The notes under the pieces: generated by a model | Seen by the model: the letters and a program-made list of their open reading frames with translations, nothing else | The model's database searches: none | What the model was told of the DNA's origin: nothing | Made by a program: the position numbers and the translations under genes | DNA from: JADJYF01 sp965278995 | GTDB taxonomy: Bacteria; Pseudomonadota; Gammaproteobacteria; Ga0077536 | NCBI GenBank assembly: GCA_965278995.1 | Contig: OZ257136.1 | Coordinates: forward strand, 3,534,001-3,598,000 | DNA length: 64,000 nucleotides | Reading direction: 5' to 3' | Shown: piece by piece, positions 33,472 through 43,248 of the stretch | How the letters are laid out: each line of letters begins with the position of its first letter | Position numbering within the stretch: the first letter of the stretch is position 1

Positions 33472-34193
33472 CGTTCATTCCTCATGAGTTGCGGTGGGGG
33501 CGGATCAGCGCGTCTTCTGTCGATCTGTTCGTCAGGGGCCAGATAACGACGCGATACCTCGGCCCAGTCGACTACCGACCACCACGCATTCAAATAGTCT
33601 TCTCGACGATTCTGATAATGCAGGTAATAGGCGTGTTCCCACACGTCATTCAACAGCAGTGCAACGCGGTGTTTCATCATCGGATGATCATGTCCAGCGG
33701 TGGTCATGATCTCGAGCTTGTCGCCGCCAGTTCGCGCAGCGACAAGCCAGACCCAGCCAGATCCGAACAGGCCAGCGCCGGCCGCGACGAAACTTTTCTT
33801 GAAAGCATCGATGGTGCCGAAACTGCGGCAGATGGCATCGCGAAGGGCCCCGGCCGGCATACTGCCCCCACCGGGTTTCATGCTCTCCCAGAAGAGGCTG
33901 TGGTTGACGTGTCCGCCGGCGTTATGGTGGATGGCGTCGCGGTGCGTGCGTGGGATCTGGTCCAGGTTGCATAGCAACCACGGCGCCGTCGCCTGTTGGA
34001 ATTCAGGCAGGCCGGTCAGCGCTTCGTTCAGCTTTTTGACATAGCCGCCGTGATGTACGTCGTGATGGAGCTGCATCGTTCGAGCATCGATACAAGGCTC
34101 GAGCGCAGCGTAGTCATAGGGCAACGCGGGTAATTCGTGTGACGGCGTATCCAGCCGGCTGGTTGACTGATTTCGGTCTTTGAGGTGATCCAC
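33468..34193 (-). CDS. iron/manganese superoxide dismutase
   Basis: The product has 241 residues from GTG 34193 with GGAG 7 nt upstream. All four metal ligands are present: His in MQLHHDVHHGGYV (about residue 43), His in GGHVNHSLFW (about 95), and Asp and His in DVWEHAYY (about 195-199). It converts superoxide to oxygen and hydrogen peroxide. G-G-H-x-N-H-S-L-F-W favours Mn or cambialistic use, but metal choice cannot be fixed by eye. There is an 18-residue N-terminal polar extension and a 15-residue basic/Pro tail. No export signal is seen, so it is cytosolic. Confidence 0.95.
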   Translation of the reverse strand: MDHLKDRNQSTSRLDTPSHELPALPYDYAALEPCIDARTMQLHHDVHHGGYVKKLNEALTGLPEFQQATAPWLLCNLDQIPRTHRDAIHHNAGGHVNHSLFWESMKPGGGSMPAGALRDAICRSFGTIDAFKKSFVAAGAGLFGSGWVWLVAARTGGDKLEIMTTAGHDHPMMKHRVALLLNDVWEHAYYLHYQNRREDYLNAWWSVVDWAEVSRRYLAPDEQIDRRRADPPPPQLMRNER

Positions 34194-34346
34194 AATGTTG
34201 CTCCAGCGCGCGATAGGGCGTCGTTGGGAGCAAGTGTGAACAAAGGTTCAACCGGGGTCAGTGCGTTGCCGAACAATCCCCAGAATGCTTCACGACGCCG
34301 GTAGCGCCGGCCCCACCTCAGGAGTCGGGTTCTACACAAGCGCTGC

Positions 34347-35474
34347 TCAGGTAAATCGGATCAACTGGCGGACCGTCTCACCCGTGGCGAGCTTGTCGAA
34401 TGCCTCGTTGACCTGGTCGAGCGTGATGTGCTCGCTCATGAGCCGATCGACCGGCAGCGTACCGGATTCGAACAGTTCGATGTAGTCCGGAATGTCGCGG
34501 CGGGGGACGCAACTGCCGAGGTAGCTGCCCTTTATCGTGCGTTCTTCGGCAACGAGATTGACGTGCTGAATGGAGAATCGGCGGGTCGGATCGGACAGCC
34601 CGCTGGTGACGGTCGTACCGCCGCGCCGCGTCAGCACGTAGGCGAGTTCCATCGCTTTTTCGGAACCGACGCACTCGAAGGCATAGTCGCCACCGCCGCC
34701 GGTCAGTTCTTTGACTTTGGCGACAATGTCCGGGTCATCGGCGCGCACCGCGGCGCTGGCACCGAGTTCTCGTGCAAGCGCCAGTTTGCTGTCGAGCAGA
34801 TCGACACCGACAGTGCGACGTGCGCCAGCTGCGATTGCGCCAAGCAGTGCCGCCAGACCGGTGCCGCCAAGGCCGACGATGACTGCGGTCGAGCCCATTT
34901 TCATTTGTGCCGTGTTGACGACCGCGCCGACGCCGGTGATCACCGCACAGCCGAACAGTGCAGCCTGATCGAGCGGCAACCGGCTATGTACTTTGACCAG
35001 CGAACATTGCGAGACGACTGCGTATTCGGCAAAACAGGACACCCCGACATGATGCGTGACGTACTCGCCGTTCAAGCGGATACGGCGTGAACCGCCGAGC
35101 AGCGTGCCGGCGGCGTTGGCAGCAGCGGCCGGCTCGCACAGCGCCGGGCGGCCTTCATTGCACGGAATACAGGCACCGCAGCTCGGCACGAAGACAAAGA
35201 CAACGTGATCGCCGGGAGCGAGGTAGGTGACGCCCGGTCCGACTTCGGCAACTACACCAGCCGCTTCGTGCCCGATGACCATCGGCAACGGACGCGGGCG
35301 CGAACCGTTGACGACCGATAGATCGGAATGGCACAAGCCGGCGGCTGCAATCTTCACCAGCACTTCGCCCGGCCCGGGCGGATCGAGCTCGATTTCTTCG
35401 ATAGCTATCGGCCTCGACTGTGCATAGGGCTGGGCGGCGCCCATCGTATGCAACACGGCAGCGCGGCATTTCAT
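34347..35474 (-). CDS. zinc-dependent alcohol dehydrogenase (MDR superfamily)
   Basis: The product has 375 residues from ATG 35474 (GGAG 7 nt upstream). Catalytic zinc ligands C48 and H69-E70 (GHEAAG) and four structural-zinc cysteines C99, C102, C105 and C113 are all present. A Rossmann motif G-L-G-G-T-G lies near residue 200, with an Asp (GVDLLDSKL) that favours NAD+. It oxidises an alcohol to an aldehyde or the reverse; the substrate is unknown. It stands alone between the SOD operon and kup on the same strand. An upstream frame extending to 35711 overlaps kup and is rejected. Confidence 0.93.
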   Translation of the reverse strand: MKCRAAVLHTMGAAQPYAQSRPIAIEEIELDPPGPGEVLVKIAAAGLCHSDLSVVNGSRPRPLPMVIGHEAAGVVAEVGPGVTYLAPGDHVVFVFVPSCGACIPCNEGRPALCEPAAAANAAGTLLGGSRRIRLNGEYVTHHVGVSCFAEYAVVSQCSLVKVHSRLPLDQAALFGCAVITGVGAVVNTAQMKMGSTAVIVGLGGTGLAALLGAIAAGARRTVGVDLLDSKLALARELGASAAVRADDPDIVAKVKELTGGGGDYAFECVGSEKAMELAYVLTRRGGTTVTSGLSDPTRRFSIQHVNLVAEERTIKGSYLGSCVPRRDIPDYIELFESGTLPVDRLMSEHITLDQVNEAFDKLATGETVRQLIRFT

Positions 35475-35559
35475 GCAGTGGCTCCAAATGCAGAAAAAGT
35501 GAACCGATTGTGCCGCGGATGGGCGGATTTTGGGAAGCTCTGCAACAGGCAGCGTGTCG

Positions 35560-37422
35560 TTAAATCTCGAGCAGCGTACCGAGCTCGACCACGCGATTGG
35601 TCGGAATGCGGAAGAACTCATGGGCCGGGGTCGCGTTGCGGCTGATGACGACGAACAGTTGTTCGCGCCAGCGTGCCATGCCTGGCCGAAGCGTCGGGAT
35701 GACGTTCTCACGACTCAGGTAGAACGTCGTCTCCATCATGTCGAATGCGTGGCCAAAAGTCGCGCAGCAGGCCAGCGCTGCGGGAATATCCGGCTGCTCG
35801 AGAAATCCGAAAGTCACCCGCAGGCGATAAAATCCGTGGCTCAATTCCGCATATTCGATGCGTTCGCCTGCATCGACATAAGGTGTATTCGCAGTCACCA
35901 CATTGAGCAGAAACACCCGATCGTGGAGCACCTGATTGTGCTTCAGATTGTGCAACAGCGCGGATGGAACGCCATCCAGATTCGCCGTCATGAAGACCGC
36001 CGTGCCGCGCACGCGGTGGATGTCGGGGTCGAGTGTGGCCAGGAACAGGTCGAGTGCCAGCGACTGGTTGGCCTGACTCTCGGCAACCAATTCTCGCCCG
36101 CGTTTCCAGGTCGTCAGAAAGATGAACGAAAGCACGCCGGTAACCAGCGGGAACCAGCCACCCATGGGGATTTTGAGCGAATTGGCGCCGAAGAATGCGA
36201 GATCCGCAATAAAGAAAGTACCCGCGACGGCGATGATCGGCAGGCGATGCCAGTGCCAGATATAACGCATTACGAAAGCGACCAGAATGGTGTCGATCAA
36301 CATCGTACCGGTCACCGCGATGCCATAGGCTGCGGCCAAGTGGCTGGACGACCGGAATCCGATGACCAGCGCCATGACCGCGAGACACAACGTCCAATTG
36401 GTCAGCGGCACATAGATCTGCCCTTCGGACATTCCCGAGGTATGGATCATCTTGAGTCGCGGCAGATAGCCGAGCTGAACTGCCTGACGCGCAACCGAGA
36501 ACGCACCGGAAATGACTGCCTGCGAGGCGATGACGGCCGCTGCGGTGGCCAGCAGCACCATCGGCGCCTGCGCCCACTCCGGCGCCAGCAGATAGAACGG
36601 ATGGGCCAGATTGGCGCTATCCTGCAGGAGCAGGGCGCCTTGCCCGAAATAGTTCAGCAACAAGGCCGGTAAAACAGCGCCGAGCCAGGTCAGGCGTATC
36701 GGATAACGCCCGAAATGCCCCATATCGGTGTAAAGCGCCTCGCCGCCAGTGATTGCCAGCACCACGCTGCCCAGCGCAAGAAAGCTCAAGTAAGGATGGG
36801 CCGCAAAAAAATAAAACGCGTACAGCGGATTGAACGCGCGTAGAACGACCGGATTGTCGATGATCTGCAGCAGGCCGAGCACGGCCAGCACTGCGAACCA
36901 GACACACATGATTGGCCCGAACCACATTCCTACAGCGCCGGTGCCGAGGCGCTGGACTGAGAACAGCACGAGCAGAATGGCGAGCGTGATGGGTATGACA
37001 TAGTGACTGGCACCGGGAGCCACCACGCGCAGACCTTCAACTGCGCTCAGAACCGACATCGCCGGCGTAATCATGCTGTCGCCATAGAACAATGCCGCGG
37101 CAAAAATGCCCAGCACCGAGACTCCCCAGGTGAAGCCCGGACCCTTGGGCGCACCACGTACCAGGGCGAGCAGCGCGAGGCTGCCACCTTCACCGCGATT
37201 GTCCGCGCGCATGATCACGGTGACGTATTTCAACGTAACCAGCAGAGTGATGGTCCAAAACACCAAGGACAGCACGCCGAGCACGTTTTGATGTGAAATC
37301 GGCAGCGGATGGTGCCCGCCGAAAGTCTCTTTCATTGCATAAAGCGGGCTTGTGCCGATGTCACCGTAGACAACGCCGAGCGCACCGAGCATGAGCGTGC
37401 GAAGATTCTGCTTCCGCTCCAC
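35560..37422 (-). CDS. kup: KUP/HAK/KT potassium uptake transporter
   Basis: The product has 620 residues with a GTG start at 37422 preceded by AGGAG. The N-terminal family signature GALGVVYGDIGTSPLYA is present, then about 12 membrane spans to about residue 450 and a C-terminal cytosolic region. The signature GGEALYTDMGHFGR near 250 is also diagnostic. Kup imports K+ by proton symport. It is divergent from the MMPL transporter at 37569. Its position next to osmotic-stress genes (OsmY-like, periplasmic glucan synthase) elsewhere in the window is suggestive only. Confidence 0.96.
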   Translation of the reverse strand: MERKQNLRTLMLGALGVVYGDIGTSPLYAMKETFGGHHPLPISHQNVLGVLSLVFWTITLLVTLKYVTVIMRADNRGEGGSLALLALVRGAPKGPGFTWGVSVLGIFAAALFYGDSMITPAMSVLSAVEGLRVVAPGASHYVIPITLAILLVLFSVQRLGTGAVGMWFGPIMCVWFAVLAVLGLLQIIDNPVVLRAFNPLYAFYFFAAHPYLSFLALGSVVLAITGGEALYTDMGHFGRYPIRLTWLGAVLPALLLNYFGQGALLLQDSANLAHPFYLLAPEWAQAPMVLLATAAAVIASQAVISGAFSVARQAVQLGYLPRLKMIHTSGMSEGQIYVPLTNWTLCLAVMALVIGFRSSSHLAAAYGIAVTGTMLIDTILVAFVMRYIWHWHRLPIIAVAGTFFIADLAFFGANSLKIPMGGWFPLVTGVLSFIFLTTWKRGRELVAESQANQSLALDLFLATLDPDIHRVRGTAVFMTANLDGVPSALLHNLKHNQVLHDRVFLLNVVTANTPYVDAGERIEYAELSHGFYRLRVTFGFLEQPDIPAALACCATFGHAFDMMETTFYLSRENVIPTLRPGMARWREQLFVVISRNATPAHEFFRIPTNRVVELGTLLEI

Positions 37423-37568
37423 GCAGTCTCCTGTCAGGCGCGGTAGCGCGCCCTGAAAAATTGATAGTGCATCTTACCCCCTTGCCGGCAGACGCGGGCG
37501 GAAATCGCTTGCGCATGCATTGCCGCCGTGAATTGCGTATCCTGTGCCTCCCACCGTATCTATCGCCG

Positions 37569-40193
37569 ATGTCGACTTCGCAGATGTTCCGCTCCGGTCG
37601 CATGACCGCTCGCATTGTCAATACCGCGGTGACCCACGGTTGGCTGACGCTCATCGTTGCCACCCTGCTCACGGTCGCGCTTGCGCGCTACACCGTTGCC
37701 TATATCGGCATCGAAACCGATACCTCTAACATGCTCGATCCGAACCTGCCACATCGGCAGGCACATCGCGCTTATGACCTTGCATTTCCGGCGCTGCCAG
37801 GCAGTGTCGTCGTTTTCACGCAAGCCGCACATGCAGGCGACGCCGAAGCGGTTGCCGACGAACTCGCGACCCGCTTGCACACTCGGCCGGATATCGCACG
37901 CTCACTGGAGCGTCCCGGTGCAGACGCGTTTTTCGCGACGCATGGCCTGTTGTATCTCAATATCGACGAACTGTGGGCGCTCGATGAACGACTGGCCGAT
38001 GCAGCGCCGATGCTTGGCACACTGGCCCTCGACCCAAGTCTGCGCGGCCTGTTTGCCACACTCACGTTAGGTCTAGTCGGCGCACGAACTGTAACTGAAC
38101 AGGACCAGCTGGCCGGCCTGTTTTCGCGTCTTGCGGATGCCATCGAGCAGATGCGCGATGGGCGCCCGGCGTCCATTCACTGGCGCGACTCGCTGTTCCA
38201 GGAGACGACCGCAAGCGGGCAACCTGCGCGCGCGTTCATCCTGATCGACCCGTCACTGACCGAAGGCGCACTGCAGCCTGTCAATCGCGCCCTCGCCGCC
38301 CTGCATGAGGTTGTATCCGAGTTCGCTGCGCGCTATCCCGAAGTGCAGATCCGCGTTACCGGTGCGGACGCCATGGACAGCGAGGAACTCGCGACAGTCG
38401 CCGCCGACGCCACTTTGACGACGACGCTGTCGTTCCTGTTTGTCGGTGGAGTGCTGATCTGGGGTCTGCGTTCGGGCAGCCTGGTCATTGCCGTGTTACT
38501 GACCCTGGCCTGCGGTTTGATCTGGACGGCGGCGTTCGCGACTTTCCTCGTCGGCAAACTCAATATCATTTCAGTCTGCTTTGCCGTGCTGTTTATCGGC
38601 ATGGGCGTCGACTTCGGCATTCAGTTCGCGATGCGCTACCGCGAAGAATGCGCGCGCCTGACTGAACGCCAAGCCGCGCTCGAACAAGCGGCTCTCGGCG
38701 TCGGCGGCGCACTGCTGCTCGCTGCCGTCGGTGCCGCTATCAGCTTCTTCGCCTTCGTACCGACACACTATCTGGGTCTCGCCGAACTCGGTAAAATCTC
38801 CGGCATGAGTATGGCTATCGCCTGGTTGGCCAATGTCACCGTGCTACCCGCGCTGCTCTCGCGCCTGCCGGCACCGCGACCGCTGGCGCTCACCGTTGCC
38901 AGCGAAACACGCGGAACGCCATGGATCGACCGCCATCACCGCGCCATTCTCGGCACAACCCTGCTGCTCGCGCTGGGTTGCGCATGGACACTGCCGCAGG
39001 CCGAGTTCGATCTCAATCCACTCAATCTGAAAGATCCGCATACGGATGCCGTTCGCGCATTTCGTGCGCTGGCCGAAGACCCGACCAGCACGCCGTATAC
39101 CATCCATGTGCTGGCCGAAAGCCGCAGCGCGGCGGCAGTACTTGCCGCCCGTCTTGCCGCACTCAAGGAAGTCGACAAAGTCGTCACGCTGGACAGCTAC
39201 GTGCCGGATGACCAGGACGAAAAACTTGAGGTGATCGATGGCATGCGACTGTCTCTCGGCGCACTGCTGGACACGGTGCAGCCAACACCGCCGACCATCG
39301 ACGAAGAACTGCAGGCGCTGCAGAAATTTCAATCAAGTCTGAGCGAGGCTCTGCCGCAGTTGAAGTCCACTGAAACGCACGCGGGCGGCGAGCGACTGCT
39401 CGCCGCGCTGGATGCGTTGAAGCAAATGCCTGGCTGGCCCGATGTAACGATACCCGCGTTGCGCTCAAATCTGATCGGAGATCTGCCGCAGACGCTGACA
39501 CGACTTTCCCGTTTGCTTGAGGCTGAAGCGATCGCACCAGAAAATCTCCCGGTCGATCTCGTCGCTCGCTATGTCGCACCTGCCGGACAGGTGCGTCTGC
39601 AGGTCTTTCCAACGTCCAACCTGAGCGACAATGACGCCATGCGCCGTTTCGTTCGCGCGGTCCAGTCCGTCGCGCCGGCAGCGACCGACGCGCCAGTGGA
39701 ACTGGTGGAAGGCAGCAATGCCGTGATCGCCGCCTGCATTCAAGCCTCGGTGTGGGCGCTCGTGCTGACGCTCGTCATGCACATCTTCGTCCTGCACGGC
39801 GTGCTCGACGCACTTCTGATTGCCGCGCCGCTGGTACTCGCGATGCTGCTCACAGTTGCCACTTCGGTCGTCTTCGACGTACCGTTCAACTTCGCCAACA
39901 TCATTGCCCTGCCACTGCTGATCGGGCTCAACAACGCTTATGGTGCATATCTCGTGATCCGCAAACACGGAGCGGCCGATATCGGTGCGCTGCTCCACAG
40001 CAGCACACCGCGGGCTGTGCTGTTCAGCGGCATGACGGCGATCGCTTCGTTCGGCGTACTGGCACTATCCGCACATCCCGGAATGGCCGGCATGGGTGTG
40101 CTGATCAGCGTATCGCTGAGCTACGCGCTGCTGTGCGCACTGCTCGTACTGCCGGCTGCAATGGCCGCACTCGAGGCGCGTAAACGGGGCTGA
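37569..40193 (+). CDS. MMPL/RND transporter, HpnN-like
   Basis: The product has 874 residues (ATG 37569; ATG 37602 aligns better with the start of the paralogue at 43249, and neither has a clear ribosome site). RND layout: TM1, a periplasmic loop of about 300 residues, five clustered spans (FLFVGGVLIWGLRSGS to LPALLSRLP), TM7, a second loop, and a final five-span cluster. Motif IGMGVDFGIQFAMRYREE carries the family's Asp in TM4. HpnN proteins move hopanoids to the outer membrane; that substrate is a family-level guess here because no hopanoid genes are in the window. Confidence 0.83.
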   Translation: MSTSQMFRSGRMTARIVNTAVTHGWLTLIVATLLTVALARYTVAYIGIETDTSNMLDPNLPHRQAHRAYDLAFPALPGSVVVFTQAAHAGDAEAVADELATRLHTRPDIARSLERPGADAFFATHGLLYLNIDELWALDERLADAAPMLGTLALDPSLRGLFATLTLGLVGARTVTEQDQLAGLFSRLADAIEQMRDGRPASIHWRDSLFQETTASGQPARAFILIDPSLTEGALQPVNRALAALHEVVSEFAARYPEVQIRVTGADAMDSEELATVAADATLTTTLSFLFVGGVLIWGLRSGSLVIAVLLTLACGLIWTAAFATFLVGKLNIISVCFAVLFIGMGVDFGIQFAMRYREECARLTERQAALEQAALGVGGALLLAAVGAAISFFAFVPTHYLGLAELGKISGMSMAIAWLANVTVLPALLSRLPAPRPLALTVASETRGTPWIDRHHRAILGTTLLLALGCAWTLPQAEFDLNPLNLKDPHTDAVRAFRALAEDPTSTPYTIHVLAESRSAAAVLAARLAALKEVDKVVTLDSYVPDDQDEKLEVIDGMRLSLGALLDTVQPTPPTIDEELQALQKFQSSLSEALPQLKSTETHAGGERLLAALDALKQMPGWPDVTIPALRSNLIGDLPQTLTRLSRLLEAEAIAPENLPVDLVARYVAPAGQVRLQVFPTSNLSDNDAMRRFVRAVQSVAPAATDAPVELVEGSNAVIAACIQASVWALVLTLVMHIFVLHGVLDALLIAAPLVLAMLLTVATSVVFDVPFNFANIIALPLLIGLNNAYGAYLVIRKHGAADIGALLHSSTPRAVLFSGMTAIASFGVLALSAHPGMAGMGVLISVSLSYALLCALLVLPAAMAALEARKRG

Positions 40194-40207
40194 GAACAAC
40201 GCTATCG

Positions 40208-40948
40208 CTATTTTCGCGCGACCCAGACCATCTGGTGGCAATGATAGGGATCGATCGTCTCCAGCATCGGTTGGACCAATACCGGAAAGGGATACAGTCC
40301 GAAACCGCGCCCACTCACGTTCGTGAATCCGAGCATGTGGAGATACGTGCGCAGAACTCGATAACTGAAGACGACCAGATGTCTGTGCACCGGGGTATCG
40401 GCTTCCGGATCGGGAACCAGAGTCGCGCTACTTACCTTGAAAAGTTCTTCCGACTTCAAGAGTTCGTCTGAATCTGGATGTGGGCCGCTGGAAGGCATCC
40501 TCCCGGCCAGGATCAAGGCAGCAGTAAAATAGGTGCTGATGTTCGGTGTCAGCAGCACCAGACTCCCACCTGGGCGCAATACTCGATGACATTCTTTCAT
40601 GAAGCGACATGGATTCAGTAGATGCTCGAGCACCGACAAGGCACAGATACAGGTGAATGTATCGTTGTCGAATGCGATGCTCTTGTTCAGGTCGCCCTGC
40701 CTGACATCGAGACCGCGTCTGACGGCAGTGTCGACGCGGTCCGCGTTCCACTCGATACCCTGATAGCACGCTGACTGCAGAGGTGCTCGGCTGGCGATGC
40801 GATCAAAAATCAAGCCGTCGCTCGCACCGCAGTCAAGCATGCGCGTTCGGTCATTTACATCGGCTGCCACGTGCGTCAAGGCCGTGTCGTAAGCCCTGCT
40901 CATGGCATCCTGATAGATGCCGCGAAAATAGCTGCCAAGAAATGACAT
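40208..40948 (-). CDS. class I SAM-dependent methyltransferase
   Basis: The product has 246 residues from ATG 40948. The SAM-binding region lies at about residues 37-110: motif I MLDCGASDG, an acidic Glu in YQGIEWNADRV, then VRQGDLNKSIAF, and motif IV with CALSVLEHLLNP and VLRPGGSLVLLTPN (Methyltransf_11 fold). The C-terminal part (VFSYRVLRTYLHMLGFTNV) resembles methyltransferases found with polysaccharide or lipid genes. The substrate is unknown. Five lines counted by eye inside the gene are about 53% GC, perhaps lower than its surroundings. It is convergent with the MMPL gene, 14 bp away. Confidence 0.88.
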   Translation of the reverse strand: MSFLGSYFRGIYQDAMSRAYDTALTHVAADVNDRTRMLDCGASDGLIFDRIASRAPLQSACYQGIEWNADRVDTAVRRGLDVRQGDLNKSIAFDNDTFTCICALSVLEHLLNPCRFMKECHRVLRPGGSLVLLTPNISTYFTAALILAGRMPSSGPHPDSDELLKSEELFKVSSATLVPDPEADTPVHRHLVVFSYRVLRTYLHMLGFTNVSGRGFGLYPFPVLVQPMLETIDPYHCHQMVWVARK

Positions 40949-41051
40949 CAACCGTTATCCGTTATTGCGGACCTGTTAACAGCCTCGGGTTCTTTCAGAT
41001 CCCGCGAATTTCGCCAATGCCACTTGCAGCGTCTGGATACTGCGATTCCCA

Positions 41052-41504
41052 CTATTTCCGCCCTGCGAACGGCAGTGTGATCAGCGCGAGGTCAGTCACC
41101 CCGGAGCGATTGAGCAATCCGAGTACATCCGCGACGCGTGCCGCGTCGGTCTGCGCGTCGGCCTGCACAGCAACGCGATAAGGCGGCTTGCCATTGGCAT
41201 AGATGGCGGCAGCCAGCGCTTCGTCATTGAGTTGGTGGCCTTCATAAACAGCGTCGCCGTTGGCTTTCAACACTACGGCGGGCACTTTCTTCGGCGGCGA
41301 CAACATGCTGCGCGACTGCGGCGGCGACAGCGCCTCGATCAGCTCCTGATCGAGACTGCCAACCAGCATGAAGTACAGAATCAGGATGAATACGACATCG
41401 ATCAGCGGAATGACATTGGCGTCGCGCTCGGCCAGCGTGCGGCGCTGACCGATGTTGCCGAGCTGGCGACTGTCGGCCTGGCGGTGCTGTGATTTGAGGC
41501 GCAT
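41052..41504 (-). CDS. ExbD/TolR-type biopolymer transport protein (second)
   Basis: The product has 150 residues. A short basic cytosolic N-terminus is followed by a single membrane helix at about residues 33-50 carrying the proton-path Asp in NVIPLIDVVFILILYFMLV. The remainder is periplasmic, ending in the family's V-x-x-Q-A-D and D-V-L-G-L-L-x-x-x-G segments. It works with ExbB and the other ExbD in a proton-driven stator that powers an envelope process. It is the third gene of the exbB-exbD-exbD operon. Confidence 0.93.
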   Translation of the reverse strand: MRLKSQHRQADSRQLGNIGQRRTLAERDANVIPLIDVVFILILYFMLVGSLDQELIEALSPPQSRSMLSPPKKVPAVVLKANGDAVYEGHQLNDEALAAAIYANGKPPYRVAVQADAQTDAARVADVLGLLNRSGVTDLALITLPFAGRK

Positions 41505-41532
41505 GGCGGGTTGAGATTCCTGGTTGCCGGGT

Positions 41533-41943
41533 TTACTCGAACGAGCGAGCGCGCCGCAGATCGATGGCCTTGATCCCAGTCGACTTCAACACATCGACCA
41601 CGGTCACAGCGCGCTGCAGTTTGACACCTTCATCGACAGCGACGACAGCAACGTCTTCGTCGCCACGCTGGCGTTTGCCGGCCTGCTCCTTCAGTTCCGC
41701 ATCAGTCACGCGGCGGCCATCCATCCACGTGCTGCCATCCTTGTGTACTTCGACCTGCAGCGGCGGAAACGGCGGCTTGGTCTCGGCCGCGCTTTCGCTC
41801 GCGCCACCGACATCGACTTCATGCGGCTGCAGAAAGTTCGTGCGCAGCATGAAGAAGATCAGCAGGATGATGACCAGATCGACCAGCGCAACCAGCGTGA
41901 TGCGCCGCGCCCGACGCGGACGCCGGAGGCTCAGTTCACGCAC
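41533..41943 (-). CDS. ExbD/TolR-type biopolymer transport protein (first)
   Basis: The product has 136 residues from GTG 41943, overlapping the exbB-like stop by 8 nt. A basic N-terminus precedes one membrane helix with the essential Asp (LVALVDLVIILLIFFMLRT). The periplasmic domain contains VEVHKDGSTWMDGRRV and VAVDEGVKLQRAVTVVDVLK, the usual ExbD core. Two non-identical ExbD subunits in one operon suggest a heteromeric stator, as in some TonB and gliding-type systems. Confidence 0.93.
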   Translation of the reverse strand: MRELSLRRPRRARRITLVALVDLVIILLIFFMLRTNFLQPHEVDVGGASESAAETKPPFPPLQVEVHKDGSTWMDGRRVTDAELKEQAGKRQRGDEDVAVVAVDEGVKLQRAVTVVDVLKSTGIKAIDLRRARSFE

Positions 41944-42811
41944 GCTTGCGAACTTCGGTCGGCGCTTGTTCGAGCGAGGCGGTGAATACGCGTGCGATGA
42001 CGTCTTCCACCGCGGAAACGATATGATTCAAACGCGAATCGAGCAATGAATGCAGAACTGCAAATGGAATGGCCATGGACAGACCGACGCCAGTGCAGAT
42101 CAGCGCCTCCCAGATGCCGCCGGCAAGTTTTGCAGCATCGTTTGCCGCACCGCTCGCCTCGAGCGCCTGAAACGACGCAATGATGCCGGTGACGGTACCG
42201 AGCAGTCCCAGCAGTGGCGCGATGTAATAGATCATCTCGATCGTCGCCATGTAATCATGCAACGGTTGCAGGTACAGGCGCGCGCGGCGGAACAACTCTT
42301 CACGTACGATTTCGATGTTGTCGGGGCGCAATTGTTCGAGCGCCAGCGCGACGTCGCGGGCGAATGGCAGGCTGTTTCGCTTGAACATCTCACCGCCCTG
42401 GCGAGGATTGCCGCCGACCCAGGTTTCGATAGCCGCGTGCAGAGCCGCCAGTGAGCCCGAACGCACCTGGACAAACTGCAGAACTTTGAACAGCACGATG
42501 GCGAAACCGATGACGGAGATACCGAGCTGCAGCAGCACGACGGTGCCGCCGAGGTCGACCAGTCTTTCGATGCCGCCGAGCCAGGTCGCCGGGTCGAGAC
42601 TCCAGCCAATGGTTTTCGTCGACTCTACTGCCTCACCAGCCGCCGCTTCGACTACCGGTGCCGTTGCCTGAACTGCGACGGCCGCATCCTCTGCCGCAGC
42701 CTGAGCGTAACAAGCAGTGGCAGTCAGCAGACTGCCGAACGCAAGCACGATCGCGGGCAGGTGTCGGAACGTGGGCAAACGGGACGTCCGCCCCGTGAAT
42801 AGGCATCGCAT
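41936..42811 (-). CDS. MotA/TolQ/ExbB proton channel family protein
   Basis: The product has 291 residues from ATG 42811 (AGGGA upstream). The N-terminal 40 residues form a signal sequence (AIVLAFGSLLTATACYAQ) followed by an Ala/Glu-rich stretch. Three membrane helices then follow at about 85-110, 185-210 and 225-250, with PLLGLLGTVTGIIASFQAL and the C-terminal GLSMAIPFAVLHSLLDSRL that define the family. An ExbB with its own signal peptide and periplasmic N-terminal segment is typical of the larger ExbB subfamily. It partners two ExbD proteins downstream. No TonB is in the window. Confidence 0.93.
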   Translation of the reverse strand: MRCLFTGRTSRLPTFRHLPAIVLAFGSLLTATACYAQAAAEDAAVAVQATAPVVEAAAGEAVESTKTIGWSLDPATWLGGIERLVDLGGTVVLLQLGISVIGFAIVLFKVLQFVQVRSGSLAALHAAIETWVGGNPRQGGEMFKRNSLPFARDVALALEQLRPDNIEIVREELFRRARLYLQPLHDYMATIEMIYYIAPLLGLLGTVTGIIASFQALEASGAANDAAKLAGGIWEALICTGVGLSMAIPFAVLHSLLDSRLNHIVSAVEDVIARVFTASLEQAPTEVRKRA

Positions 42812-43248
42812 AAGAATCCCTTTTATCGCGGACGTGTATTGGACCGTCGAGGTGCTCGTGCAGGTAGCCGGAACAGGCCGCACCGGGCCTGGGTATAGGC
42901 GCCGAGTATAGGTGAGCATCCGGCGAAACGGAATCGACCACGACGGCCATGCAACAACACGTTACATGACCGGACAACCGTCGTTGCGAACCGGCCGTCC
43001 ACAGACGCAGCACGTCATTGGCGCATGGTGAATATTCATGCCTGCATTCGGTGCACTGAACGCAGGCCGCGAAAAACAGTGGTATTGCACTGCACTATGC
43101 TGACTGGAGTCGAAACCCAATGCACGTTGATGGCAAGACAACCGCTCGAAACAGCCGCTGGCGACTGGCGCCATCGTGAAGGAATTCCGTATATGCTCCG
43201 TTTCCGGCGCCGATCTATCGGTATTCGAGTCTGATCAAGGCGGACTTC
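42812..43248. promoter_or_regulatory. 437-bp divergent intergenic region
   Basis: This gap lies between exbB (leftward) and the MMPL gene (rightward) and should hold both promoters. Short open frames on each strand lack ribosome sites and protein-like composition. I see no convincing terminator or named operator. GC content looks lower between 43060 and 43110, where an AT-rich stretch might include a promoter for the MMPL gene. Confidence 0.4.

Noticed and set aside
35530..36672. A 380-codon open frame on the plus strand
   Set aside because: It is antisense to kup, has shadow-type composition, and lacks a ribosome site.
42962..43234. Short open frames on both strands in the exbB-MMPL gap
   Set aside because: They overlap each other, lack ribosome sites and are Cys/Arg-rich without a recognisable fold.
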